From the NCBI RefSeq assembly GCF_026672425.1, contig NZ_JAPPRC010000005.1:1-64000 (forward strand): a stretch of 64,000 nt of DNA. Reading direction: 5' to 3'. Position 1 is the first letter of the stretch, and each line of letters opens with the position of its first letter. Both the position numbers and the translations under genes were made by a program. Shown here one piece after another: positions 1 to 7,377 of the stretch. The stretch is from Pannonibacter sp. SL95 (GTDB lineage: Bacteria > Pseudomonadota > Alphaproteobacteria > Rhizobiales > Stappiaceae). The notes under the pieces were generated by a model. It was given only the letters and a program-made list of their open reading frames with translations, ran no database searches and was not told where the DNA came from.

Positions 1-59
1 AGCCGCTGCGACGCCCGGTCGGTGAATTCGGCAACAATGCCAAGGCGCATGTCCGCCAT
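1..59 (-). CDS. Tail tape measure protein, N-terminal fragment
   Basis: The ATG at 59 directly follows the TGA of the tail-chaperone extension (TGAATG). Only about 19 codons are visible, beginning MADMRLGIVAEFTDRAS. In Mu-like and lambda-like phages the gene after the frameshifted tail chaperone is the tape measure, which sets tail length. The call rests on position; the visible residues alone would not identify it. Confidence 0.6.
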   Translation of the reverse strand, partial: MADMRLGIVAEFTDRASQR

Positions 60-699
60 TCAACGCGCTCCCTTGAGCCCCCTGGATCCGGCTGCGGACC
101 GCTTCTGCCGCGCGGCGCTCAGCCTCCGCGCGCGCCTCGTCAAGGCGATCTGGTCTTCGTAAATTGCGAGGAACTCGTCCTCGGACAGATCGTCGAGGTA
201 GCCCGGCGGCCACCCCCGGTTGACGAGGTAGGTCTGGCATTCCAGCGAAGACAGCCTCAGGCCGTCTTCGCCGTCCGCTTTCCCTCGCCCTGGGGCTCAC
301 CCGCCTCATCGTCATCTTCGGCAGAGGCACCGCCAAAGACTTCCGCCAGCAGTTCGTTGGCATCCTGCATCGGGATGTAGGCACTGAAGTCAGCCTCGGT
401 GATGGTCTCGCCATCGAAGCGCGACACACGGCAGATGTAGAGGATCTGCGCTTTGGCCAGATTGTTGCGGGCGAGCCGAAGGCAGCTGACCCAGGTGCCA
501 TGCTTGCGAAACTTCGGGAAAGACACCGTGACGCCGGTTTCGGGCAAAACGAAACGCTCATCGCCCTCATGAGCTGCCCGATAGGCTTTGAGGCGGTCAA
601 TGACGCCCGGGGCGGCCGGACCACCTTCGCCGGAGAAATGGTGCGGGCTGGCAGGAACGGCAGAATGGGTATGCGAGGGGAAAAATCGTGATCGGACAT
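60..699 (-). CDS. Tail assembly chaperone (Mu gp41-like) with -1 frameshift extension
   Basis: This lies between tail tube and tape measure, where tail chaperones sit. The best start is ATG 699, with GGAGG five bases upstream, but the sensible downstream reading (VIDRLKAYRAAHEG onward) lies in the -1 frame; one extra T in the T5 run at 681-685 would join them. The first product ends at the TGA at 257-259 after an acidic, Ser/Ala-rich tail. The heptamer G GGA AAG at 278-284, in the correct register, would move ribosomes into a -1 frame that stays open to 60 and encodes a further 73 codons (LRLSSLECQTYLVNRGWPP and on). This matches the short and long chaperone forms of lambda G and G-T. Without the 681-685 shift the only in-frame start is a TTG at 547. 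Confidence 0.7.
278..284 (-). other. Slippery heptamer G GGA AAG for programmed -1 frameshift
   Basis: Read on the minus strand in the chaperone frame, codons GGA (283-281) and AAG (280-278) form X XXY YYZ. This is the same heptamer as the lambda G/G-T site. It lies seven codons before the zero-frame stop, and the -1 frame runs on to 60, where the tape measure starts at once. Confidence 0.7.
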
Positions 700-823
700 G
701 CTGGCCTCCGTGGCGCGGATTGCGGGTCCGGAGGGTCAGCCAGTCCGGACAGGTCAGGCAGATCGGTTCTGCCGAGCCTGTCCGGGTAAAGAGAGGGCGG
801 GGCCAGACCGCCCCAGAGTCACA

Positions 824-1342
824 TCATGCGGTCCAGATATCGCAGGAGCTGTTCCGGGCGGTGTTCGCGAAAACATCGATCTCGAGCAACGTCCGGTCAC
901 TGTCGTGGACACGCTGCGCCAGGCGAGAGCACGTGAACTCATAATCGATCTCGTCAAGGTCGCCGAGCTTGGCACCGCTTGCATCGGTCTTGAAGAAGCG
1001 TGCACTGACGATTGTAATGAGGGTGCAGGAGCGTTCCCGGTCGTGACCATCCGGACCGTTGACATCAAGACGCTGGTGCAGTTGCAGCTTGTGCGAGATC
1101 GTCGGATTGTAGAATTCCTCGGCAAGTTCCGGCTCCAGGGCCTGGAACTTCATCGATCCGGTCAGGGCTTCCAGGACCCGGGTGGGTGTCTTGTAGACCG
1201 CGACCTGTCCAAGGGTTTCGATGTCGACCGTCTTCCATTCGATGGACGGGATCTTGAACTCGCGCGCGATGCCGAGAAGGGAATTGTCTTCCTTGTAGAC
1301 CTCGGCGTTGACGATTGAGGCGAACCGGCGGTAATCGGCCAT
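824..1342 (-). CDS. Phage major tail tube protein
   Basis: The 172-residue product lies directly after the sheath gene, the usual sheath-tube pair of contractile tails (Mu L and M; P2 FI and FII). It begins MADYRRFASIVNAEVYKED and contains the motif FKIPSIEWKTVDIETLGQ, consistent with the P2 FII-like tube family. It would form the inner tube through which DNA passes. A GAGGAA ribosome site lies about nine bases before the ATG at 1342. Assignment rests on order and general sequence character. Confidence 0.8.
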   Translation of the reverse strand: MADYRRFASIVNAEVYKEDNSLLGIAREFKIPSIEWKTVDIETLGQVAVYKTPTRVLEALTGSMKFQALEPELAEEFYNPTISHKLQLHQRLDVNGPDGHDRERSCTLITIVSARFFKTDASGAKLGDLDEIDYEFTCSRLAQRVHDSDRTLLEIDVFANTARNSSCDIWTA

Positions 1343-1439
1343 TTTCTGTGTTCCTCGTTCCTGGAACCGGCCTGACAGACCGGCATCAGTTGGGCATTTT
1401 CATCCCCTGCCTGCGGGCCGCAGACGCACATGCGCGCCG

Positions 1440-2762
1440 TCAGGCCACCTGCGGGTCTGTCGTCGTGGCAAGGCCAAGCGCGTTGCGGATCAGGTCGATG
1501 TTGATCGACCGCTCGACCGTCAGCCGCTCCATCAGGCCAACCGGCGCATAGTCCTGGCGCCAGTACAGCCAGCCATCTGCGATGCTGGCGGGCGTGGTCT
1601 TCTTGCGGTCAAAGGAAAACCGGAAATCATAAAGCGCAGGATCCTTGCCGACCGTCTTGGACAGGCCGTAGGCGTTGATCCGGTCCTCGACCTTTTCCAG
1701 CGAAGCCGGGTTTGCGTTGCGGTCCTTCCACTCGTCGAGGAAATGAAGGATCGCCTCGTCCATCACGTCCTCAATGAACTGCACATGGATGAAGTTGCGC
1801 ATGTCCGTGACGGTCGGATAGGCAGCGGACCTGTTGCCGGAAACATGGGGCCCTTTGCCCCAGCGCTCCTCGACCGTGACGATGCCCGCACCGCGCAGTT
1901 CCTGGACGTCCGACGTCTTGTCTCCGGGAATGTACAGCACCTGCTGCGCGGCCTCCTCAATGCCGGCAATCGGCCTGTTCGAAGGGGAATGGTGGTAGCC
2001 ATACTCCATGACACTCGACAGCATGACGCCGGCCAGATGTGCGGAATAGGCGTCAGCAATCGGCTTGCCGGCGGTTGACGAAGCCGGATCAAGGTTCACG
2101 ACCTTCATATGCGGCCAGCACAGGATCGCGCGGCGATCGCTGGTCTGCCAGTCAAAGCTCCCCGACGGCCCGCGGGCTTCGATGACCTGCTGCACGGTGA
2201 CGCCGAGCGGCGCGTCCAGAAGATAGCGCGCCCGGATCCGTCCGGCGATCACACCAAGTTCTGCCCGCACACCGCTCAATCCGTCGAAGCCTGTTGCCAG
2301 CAGGATTTTGGGGAACCAGCCATAGGCCTGATAGCACGAATAGGCGAGCTTCAGGCCGGACGGATTGCCGGCCGCGTCGAAGGTCCCGATGATGTCGAGG
2401 GCAGTTACTCGCGAGGGATCGGGCGTGTTGGCTCCGTCCTTGTGCACCGCAGGATCAAAGACGTTGACCACACAGATCGTGCCGATGCCGGCGGTTCTCG
2501 CCTTGGAGAACATGGCGTTCAGCTTCTGCGGGATCGTGTAGCCGTCCCGCACCGGGCCGAAATGCCGGGTGATGTCGGACTGGCGCCGGATCAGGATCGG
2601 CTTGTTGATATAGGCCGCGCGCGCCGCCGGGGTTGCGTGGACTTCATGGATCGGTGCTGTACCGATCAGAAACGCGGTCGCCGCTTTCAGTTCGCGGACG
2701 AGAAGGCCGCCTTCGTCGACATCGACGACTTCAGGTCCGAAGTAGCGTTCCGAGCTTGCCAT
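1440..2762 (-). CDS. Phage tail sheath protein (Mu gpL-like)
   Basis: The 440-residue product fits the contractile sheath family. It has the N-terminal pattern of an early extended strand followed by AATAFLIGTAP, and a C-terminal domain with FIHVQFIEDVMDEAILHFLDEW and VEDRINAYGLSKTV, like the conserved sheath C-terminal half. The sheath polymerises round the tube and contracts at infection. The start at 2762 has GGAGA just upstream and follows the DUF2635 gene with no gap. The gene is intact, unlike several late genes to its right. Confidence 0.88.
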   Translation of the reverse strand: MASSERYFGPEVVDVDEGGLLVRELKAATAFLIGTAPIHEVHATPAARAAYINKPILIRRQSDITRHFGPVRDGYTIPQKLNAMFSKARTAGIGTICVVNVFDPAVHKDGANTPDPSRVTALDIIGTFDAAGNPSGLKLAYSCYQAYGWFPKILLATGFDGLSGVRAELGVIAGRIRARYLLDAPLGVTVQQVIEARGPSGSFDWQTSDRRAILCWPHMKVVNLDPASSTAGKPIADAYSAHLAGVMLSSVMEYGYHHSPSNRPIAGIEEAAQQVLYIPGDKTSDVQELRGAGIVTVEERWGKGPHVSGNRSAAYPTVTDMRNFIHVQFIEDVMDEAILHFLDEWKDRNANPASLEKVEDRINAYGLSKTVGKDPALYDFRFSFDRKKTTPASIADGWLYWRQDYAPVGLMERLTVERSINIDLIRNALGLATTTDPQVA

Positions 2763-2763
2763 G

Positions 2764-2991
2764 TTACGCGTCTCCGTTGCTTGCCTGGTGGGCCGGCATG
2801 ATGAGGTTCAGGGCTTTCCAGCCGGCGACAGCCGCATGCCCCTCCGGCAGCAGGTAGTCCTGTCCGGGGCACAGCGTTTCTTCAAAGAATGTGACGGTGT
2901 TTCCGTCCGTATCCTTGCCCCGCAGGGAGACGGACTGGACCGGACCAAGATACGTGTAGGTGGCAAAGCTGTGGGTCGGTTTGGCAGGCAT
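2764..2991 (-). CDS. DUF2635 family phage protein (Mu gp38-like)
   Basis: This 75-residue protein sits between the gp37-like gene and the sheath, exactly where Mu-like phages carry a DUF2635 gene. It has a short beta-rich sequence (VKSVSL-type strands, GQDYLLPEGHAAVAGW). The ATG at 2991 has a strong ribosome site (GAGGAGGG). Function is unknown; a connector or sheath-assembly role would be a guess from position. Confidence 0.7.
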   Translation of the reverse strand: MPAKPTHSFATYTYLGPVQSVSLRGKDTDGNTVTFFEETLCPGQDYLLPEGHAAVAGWKALNLIMPAHQASNGDA

Positions 2992-2994
2992 GGC

Positions 2995-3462
2995 CTAACC
3001 CTCCTCCTGAAAGCGGGTGAGCGGGATACGGGGGCGCGCCGGCGATTGCTCGGCGGCAACGGATGCGACAACGCAGGAGACGTCCACCTGCCATTCCCAT
3101 TGGCCGGCGGCCTGGTCGGTAAGCCGTTCGCTCATCATCTTGAGCGGCGTTGCCCCTTCCAGGGCCGTGTTCTGCAACCACTGGCGCATCGTATCGAGAA
3201 TGGGATAGGCGGCAGCGCCGCCATTCAGGTCGCCGAGGTAAAGGACGATGGTGAACCTGAGTTCGCGCGATTGACGGGCAAGGTCCATGCCATTGCCCTC
3301 GCCATAACGTGCGCCGGAATAATGGACCAACGCAGCCGCGCGCATCTTCGCCGGGTCGAAGGCTTCCGGGTTACCCGGAAAGCCGGCCACGTAGAACTCC
3401 GATGGCAGGCACCGTTTCAGCCGGGCGATCAGCTGCGTTTCGATGGACTGGATCACGCTCAC
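2995..3462 (-). CDS. Mu gp37-like protein (DUF1834 family)
   Basis: The 155-residue product overlaps the gp36-like gene by ATGA at 3459-3462, showing translational coupling. It begins with an amphipathic helix (VIQSIETQLIARLKRCLP) and contains alternating strands (LRFTIVLYLGDLNG), typical of the DUF1834 gp37 family. In contractile phages, genes at this position make head-tail connector or tail terminator parts. The specific role here is inferred from order. Confidence 0.72.
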   Translation of the reverse strand: MSVIQSIETQLIARLKRCLPSEFYVAGFPGNPEAFDPAKMRAAALVHYSGARYGEGNGMDLARQSRELRFTIVLYLGDLNGGAAAYPILDTMRQWLQNTALEGATPLKMMSERLTDQAAGQWEWQVDVSCVVASVAAEQSPARPRIPLTRFQEEG

Positions 3463-3947
3463 CGCCAGCCCTCCAGCATGGACGGGGCGCGGGCAGCGGG
3501 GAAACTGCCGGCGATCCGGTCTGTCTGTCCCGCGCCGCCGCCAGGCAAGCCGCCAAGCCCGTCGCGCCCGGGCCCGAGGTCCGTCTTGCCGTCGCGGATG
3601 CCTTTCAGGAAGTCCATCACGTCCAGGTAGCGGGCACGCGTCACGTCATCCACTGCGCCTCGATCGGCAACACGGTCGCGCAGCCAGTAGACGACGAGAT
3701 CCGCCGCCGCACCTTTCAGGCTCGCGGGCATATCCGCGCAAGGCACCGCGCCAAGCGCTGGGAAGCGGTTCAGCACATGTCCGTCTATCAGGCTCTGGGC
3801 ACGCCGGATCTGCGCGGACAGGCGGTCCCGGTCGAGGGTCCGGCCACCTGCGGAGTTGAACCCGCCAATGCCGGCCAGGGCGATGAGATCTTCCTCGCTG
3901 TTGAGCGCGATCAGCTCGTCCACCGTTAGATAGCTGCCTGTCGTCAT
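3459..3947 (-). CDS. Mu gp36-like head-tail connector protein (DUF1320)
   Basis: The 162-residue product has the DUF1320 pattern: an N-terminal YLTVDELIAL helix, then a central helical bundle (LSAQIRRAQSLIDGHVLNRFP) and a Gly-rich tail. This family resembles head-tail adaptor folds. The gene lies between the gp35-like and gp37-like genes, as in Mu. The ATG at 3947 is followed by a plausible reading frame with no competing start. Confidence 0.75.
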   Translation of the reverse strand: MTTGSYLTVDELIALNSEEDLIALAGIGGFNSAGGRTLDRDRLSAQIRRAQSLIDGHVLNRFPALGAVPCADMPASLKGAAADLVVYWLRDRVADRGAVDDVTRARYLDVMDFLKGIRDGKTDLGPGRDGLGGLPGGGAGQTDRIAGSFPAARAPSMLEGWR

Positions 3948-3995
3948 CGCTTTTAACGCTCCCAGGTCCCTGGACCGGACGCCTGATTGTCCGGA

Positions 3996-4349
3996 TCAAT
4001 CCGGCTTCTGTGCTTTTGCCGTACGCTTGCCGGATTTCGTCAGCGCGTCAGCTGCGCGCGCCGGTCCATCGTGATCCGGTCCGGCTTCATCATCGCCAGC
4101 TTCATCAGGGCCAGCTTCATCAGGGCCAGCATCAACAGGGCCAGTTGCATCGCCAGCCGGGACATCATCGGCAGGGACATCATTGACCTGGACAGGTGTG
4201 ACGGGCTCCCCGATCACCTTGAGCATCAGCAGCGGTCTGGCCTCTCCAGGTGCCAGGTCGATGGTGTTGTGATCGGGATCATCCGGCGCATAGCGGACCC
4301 GGTTGTGCCGGACGGCAGCCAGGACGGGATAGGTCAGCGTATCGGTCAT
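3996..4349 (-). CDS. Mu gp35-like small protein with acidic repeats
   Basis: The 117-residue product lies between the major capsid and gp36-like genes. The first 50 residues form a small beta-rich segment (LAAVRHNRVRYAPDDPDHNT, then LLMLKVIGEPV). The second half is low-complexity and acidic, with repeats of GPDEA from a 15-base tandem DNA repeat, then ends in a basic tail (KSGKRTAKAQKP). Assignment is by position; the function of gp35 is not established. Confidence 0.55.
   Translation of the reverse strand: MTDTLTYPVLAAVRHNRVRYAPDDPDHNTIDLAPGEARPLLMLKVIGEPVTPVQVNDVPADDVPAGDATGPVDAGPDEAGPDEAGDDEAGPDHDGPARAADALTKSGKRTAKAQKPD
4095..4149. repeat. 15-base tandem repeat in the gp35-like gene
   Basis: The unit GCCAGCTTCATCAGG starts at 4095 and repeats exactly at 4110, then with three changes at 4125 and more loosely at 4140. 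It keeps frame and encodes the acidic GPDEA-type repeats, so copy number can change without breaking the gene. Confidence 0.85.
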
Positions 4350-4373
4350 GGTCTCAGCTCCTGGTTTGAGGGA

Positions 4374-5309
4374 TCAGGCCGCATTGCGGATCAGGAAACC
4401 GGCCCGGTTGGCCACGATCAGCTCGCGCACTTCCTCGCCGGAACGGACGAGCTTGCCGCCCCGCAAGCCCATGTTGGCCGGAAGCGTGCCGGCGATCTTG
4501 GTACCCAGCTGAGCGGTGTAGCCGAAGGTCAGTCCACCGGTGGTGTCAGCCGTCCGGTTGATGAACTGGCCTGCAACGATATTGTCCCAGACCCGGGCCA
4601 GAACCGGCGCCTCGCCCGGACGCTTGATGTTGACGCGGCTTTCGCCCACCAGAACACGCTGGACCTCCAGGAGTTCGGCAATCTGCTGCCGCGTTGCCCG
4701 GCCCTGGTCGCCGGAGTTTCCGTGCACGGCCTTGACGACCTTCGGGTGCTTGCGCAGGGCACGCCAGGCGCTGAAGCCCAGTGTCAGCTGGTTCGGCCGC
4801 TGCCAGCAGGTCGCCATCAGATCTTCGATCACCGTGATCGGATCGCTCGCAGGGTCCGTGAAGATGTCGGCACCGGCCAGGGTCTCGACGTGGTCGGGGT
4901 GATAGTTGGCCGGATCCTTGACCAGACTTGCCGTACGCACTTCGCGGTCGAGCAGGACAATGTCCGCCGCCCGTTCGGTCGCCCGCCTGTCCGGGTCCCA
5001 CTTGTTGCGCTGAGCCTCGGCGATGGTCTTGTTGTCGAGCGGGATGTCGATGCCATACTCCTCGGTACTGGCCTCCCGCTCGCTGCCGGAAATCTCCACC
5101 TGGTTCGGCGCCGAGCGGCGTCCGACGCGGGTGTCGGGCAGCGTGAAGGCTTCCGCCTCGTCGTAGACCTGATACTTGAAGGTTGCGGCCGGCGCGGGCA
5201 CCCGGGGCAAGACCTGGTCGGCGATCAGGTTGTAGTCCGGGTTGGAATAGGCGATGGCAATCGCGGTCAGGACCGCGCTTTCGGTAAACTGGTCAGTGGC
5301 GCTGGACAT
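4374..5309 (-). CDS. Major capsid protein
   Basis: The 311-residue product follows the scaffold and decoration genes and precedes the connector genes, the place of Mu gene T. It contains helix-rich and strand-rich segments typical of HK97-fold capsid proteins, including LDREVRTASLVKD and the C-terminal half with TFGYTAQLGTKIAGTLPA. It reads MSSATDQFTESAVLTAIA at the N-terminus. A partial copy of the codons for residues 5-16 occurs 99 bases upstream. It would form the icosahedral shell. Confidence 0.82.
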   Translation of the reverse strand: MSSATDQFTESAVLTAIAIAYSNPDYNLIADQVLPRVPAPAATFKYQVYDEAEAFTLPDTRVGRRSAPNQVEISGSEREASTEEYGIDIPLDNKTIAEAQRNKWDPDRRATERAADIVLLDREVRTASLVKDPANYHPDHVETLAGADIFTDPASDPITVIEDLMATCWQRPNQLTLGFSAWRALRKHPKVVKAVHGNSGDQGRATRQQIAELLEVQRVLVGESRVNIKRPGEAPVLARVWDNIVAGQFINRTADTTGGLTFGYTAQLGTKIAGTLPANMGLRGGKLVRSGEEVRELIVANRAGFLIRNAA

Positions 5310-5394
5310 GGCTGCTTTCTTTCAAAGAAGGTTTGGGACTGCAGGGAGCGCTGCGGCCAGCGCGGTCAGGACCGCGCTTTCGGTAAACTGGTCA
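5262..5394. repeat. 34-base direct repeat across the capsid gene start
   Basis: An exact 34-base sequence beginning CGCGGTCAGGACCGCGCTTT occurs at 5262-5295 and again at 5361-5394. The first copy encodes residues 5-16 of the major capsid protein. The second copy lies in the leader between the decoration gene and the capsid gene, and its edge supplies the TGA of the decoration gene. The spacing is 99 bases, a multiple of three. Confidence 0.95.
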
Positions 5395-5763
5395 ACCGCG
5401 CAGCGTTGCGGGCTGGATCAGGACATGACCGATGACGCCGAGACCACCGGCGCTCATCGCGCGGCCAATGATTGGCAATGAAGCGCCAGCCCCTGGGGCA
5501 GCCTTGATCGCGCGGCCGTTCGCATCACTGGTGAGCGGGTCGCCATAAGCCACCGTGCCTCCGAACTCGACTTCACGGATGTGATCGAGACAGACGTCAA
5601 TCCGCTCGCCGGTGCCAGCCGCGCCCCTGATTGCGGTCGTGCCGAGCAGCACCGCCCCGATGTAAGCGAGGGCAACGCGGCCTTCCGCGCTGCCGAAAGT
5701 CACAAGACGCCGCTTGCCGATCGGGCCGTCTGCGGTGAAATTCTTGATCAGACCAACATGCAT
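5392..5763 (-). CDS. Capsid decoration (cement) protein, DUF2190 family
   Basis: The 123-residue product is small, Gly/Ala-rich and beta-rich, with the DUF2190 pattern: an early FTADGPIGKRRLVTFGSAEG segment, then GEVEFGGTVAYGDPLTSDANGRAI-like strands and a Gly-rich end (AMSAGGLGVIGHVLI). Such proteins bind the outside of the capsid and stabilise it. The gene lies between scaffold and major capsid. Its stop codon is inside one copy of the 34-base repeat. Confidence 0.75.
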   Translation of the reverse strand: MHVGLIKNFTADGPIGKRRLVTFGSAEGRVALAYIGAVLLGTTAIRGAAGTGERIDVCLDHIREVEFGGTVAYGDPLTSDANGRAIKAAPGAGASLPIIGRAMSAGGLGVIGHVLIQPATLRG

Positions 5764-5827
5764 GCTGGTGGCTCCTCATTGACAACAGAGCGGCTGGACA
5801 TCAGCCGGATATCAGACAGGGTGGGCC

Positions 5828-6325
5828 TCAGGTCCTGAGGCCTCGCGTCTTCTCGACATGGGTGACGGCATCGGCTGCCGAGACGGTGATGCAGGCGGCC
5901 CGCTGCGTTGCCTGGAAGGCAATTGCTTCGCGGGCGAGGTTTTCTGCGTCATTCGCAGACGCTTCCGGGGCATCCCCCATGTCCGTCTCGCCGAACTCGA
6001 CGATCTTCGGAGCGGTCTCGAAAAGCGACTTCGCCAGATCAACGAGACCCGTGGTGACTTCGGATCCGTTTTCGGAAAAGGAGATTGCAGCGGACGACGC
6101 ACCGGCGAGGCCATCCAGAAGCGCCACCAGCTTGGCCTTGTGGCCAGTGGCAAGCTGCCCTGAGGCGATCAGGCCCTCGGCAAAGCTGACATTTGCGCCG
6201 TGACGCTGTTCGGTTTCGCGGGCATTGAGCGCATCTTCCCTAGCCCGGAGGGCGGCTTCGCGGGCAGCCAGATCCGCATCGGGGGCGGGAGCGGATGAAT
6301 GAGCGGGCGGTGTGGTGGTGGACAT
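5828..6325 (-). CDS. Internal-start scaffold protein (Mu Z-like)
   Basis: Within the protease reading frame an ATG at 6325 has AGGA eight bases upstream and would give a 165-residue protein starting MSTTTPPAHSS, with a coiled coil (AREAALRAREDALNARE) followed by a helical C-terminal domain. Mu makes scaffold Z from an internal start in gene I in the same way. This start lies downstream of the frame change, so the scaffold can be made without any frameshift. Confidence 0.55.
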   Translation of the reverse strand: MSTTTPPAHSSAPAPDADLAAREAALRAREDALNARETEQRHGANVSFAEGLIASGQLATGHKAKLVALLDGLAGASSAAISFSENGSEVTTGLVDLAKSLFETAPKIVEFGETDMGDAPEASANDAENLAREAIAFQATQRAACITVSAADAVTHVEKTRGLRT

Positions 6326-6990
6326 GATCGGTTCCTGTGAGATCGAAACGGTTTCAGGACTTGCGGCAAAGGCGGCTGGCTGCGGCGCCGGCAGCGTGCC
6401 GGCCTCGTCGATCCAGCGGATCGTGTAGTCCGGCATGACCTTGTCGGCGGTCTCTGCATCGCGTGTCTCGATCAGCCATTCCCTGAAGCGGCGAAAGAGG
6501 CTCGCCACATCGCGGAAGGCTGGATCAGCAAAGGAGACCACCTCGACCGTGATGATGTCAGCGGCATCTGTGAAGGACACCGGCTTAAGGCCCGGCACGG
6601 CGGGGGCGGCCCCCCCTAGAAACCCGACATGTTTGGGGTAAAGCGCATCGCGGCCGGGTTGGACGGGGCGCCTGGCACATGGAACGACATCGAGATTTTC
6701 TTGTAGCGGCCGTCGGACACTGCCGAGGCAAATCCGGGTTCCAGTTCGCCGACTTCTGCGATCAGCCGCTCAGCGTCCGCGTCATAGGTGAAACTCTTTA
6801 CCCAGCCATAGGCAGGCGCATCCGTCCTGGGATGGCCAACGACCACCGGGACTGGATTGTTCTCGGCATCATACCGGTCTGCCAGCGCCGCCAGGTCGCT
6901 GGCACTGGCGGTAAAGGACGCACCGGACATGGCCGTGAACGTTCCTGGACGGAACACTTCGATCTTGCGGGTTGAGGTCGCCTGCGGCAC
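5828..6990 (-). CDS. Mu I-like head maturation protease/scaffold, two frames
   Basis: The first frame starts at GTG 6990 (GGAG nine bases upstream; a stop just before excludes an earlier start) and gives 124 residues with the I-protease signature, including GHPRTDAPAYGWVKSF and GRYKKISMSFH. It ends at a TAG at 6616-6618. The -1 frame continues the same family (HVGFLGGAAPAVPGLKPVSF) to 5828. Joined, the product is about 387 residues, close to the length of Mu I. The shift point coincides with an in-frame heptamer C CCA AAC at 6631-6637; a single missing A would give the same effect. The protein processes the scaffold during head assembly. The C-terminal part carries an Ala/Glu/Arg-rich coiled coil. 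Confidence 0.75.
6631..6637 (-). other. Possible slippery heptamer C CCA AAC in protease gene
   Basis: In the zero frame, codons CCA (6636-6634) and AAC (6633-6631) preceded by C form X XXY YYZ. The zero frame stops five codons later, and the -1 frame encodes the rest of the protein. It could be programmed, or be a lost A from a longer run. Confidence 0.35.
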
Positions 6991-7046
6991 GGGCCGTCGC
7001 TCCGGTTTTGGTCAACTGGAGCGACATTGTCAGTGGCGGGAGGGAT

Positions 7047-7064
7047 ATGCGCCGGAACTGTTCC
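7047..7064 (-). promoter_or_regulatory. Putative late-promoter activator site before gene I
   Basis: Read on the minus strand, GGAACAGTTCCGGCGCAT lies 57 bases before the protease start, pointing at it. The same 18 bases, with one change at the palindrome centre, occur at 16,204-16,221 before the lysis/late block. Mu has late promoters in these two positions (PI and Plys), activated by a Mor/C-family protein; such a protein is encoded at 16,285-16,722. The rest of the 6991-7377 gap holds this site and the cargo-gene promoter, and no gene that I can see. Confidence 0.55.
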
Positions 7065-7319
7065 AGAGGGCATCAGGGACACGTCTGATGCTGAACATAC
7101 GGTCAGGTAAGCGGCACCCTATCCGGGAGCCAATTGATGCGCAACCGGCCGGAGCCTGGCGGGTGCCATCTGAGGACCGCCATCTGCAAAGGCAGGACAG
7201 AAAGCCAAAGGCCTTTTCCCGGGCTTCTAACGCGGCCTTAACGGCGGGTGCGCCGATGGGGCGGAAGGCAGCCTTCGCGAGCGGCCTTTACGAATGCTGT
7301 GCCGCCGGATCCAAAGCGG

Positions 7320-7349
7320 TTGACACTACACCAGCAGGTTGGTTTCTAT
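7320..7349 (+). promoter_or_regulatory. Putative promoter of the cargo gene
   Basis: A perfect -35 box TTGACA at 7320-7325 is followed 17-18 bases later by a weak -10 candidate (TTTCTA or TTCTAT, 7343-7349). The plus-strand gene starts at 7378. A private promoter is expected for a gene opposed to all its neighbours. Confidence 0.4.
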
Positions 7350-7377
7350 CGCCAGAATTCAACCAAAGGGGAAACTC

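Noticed and set aside
4095-4149. Short tandem repeat considered as a CRISPR-like array
   Set aside because: Units are contiguous without spacers and keep the coding frame.
5254-5481. Plus-strand open frame over the 34-base repeat
   Set aside because: Antisense to the capsid and decoration genes, no ribosome site, and explained as a shadow of high G+C coding DNA.
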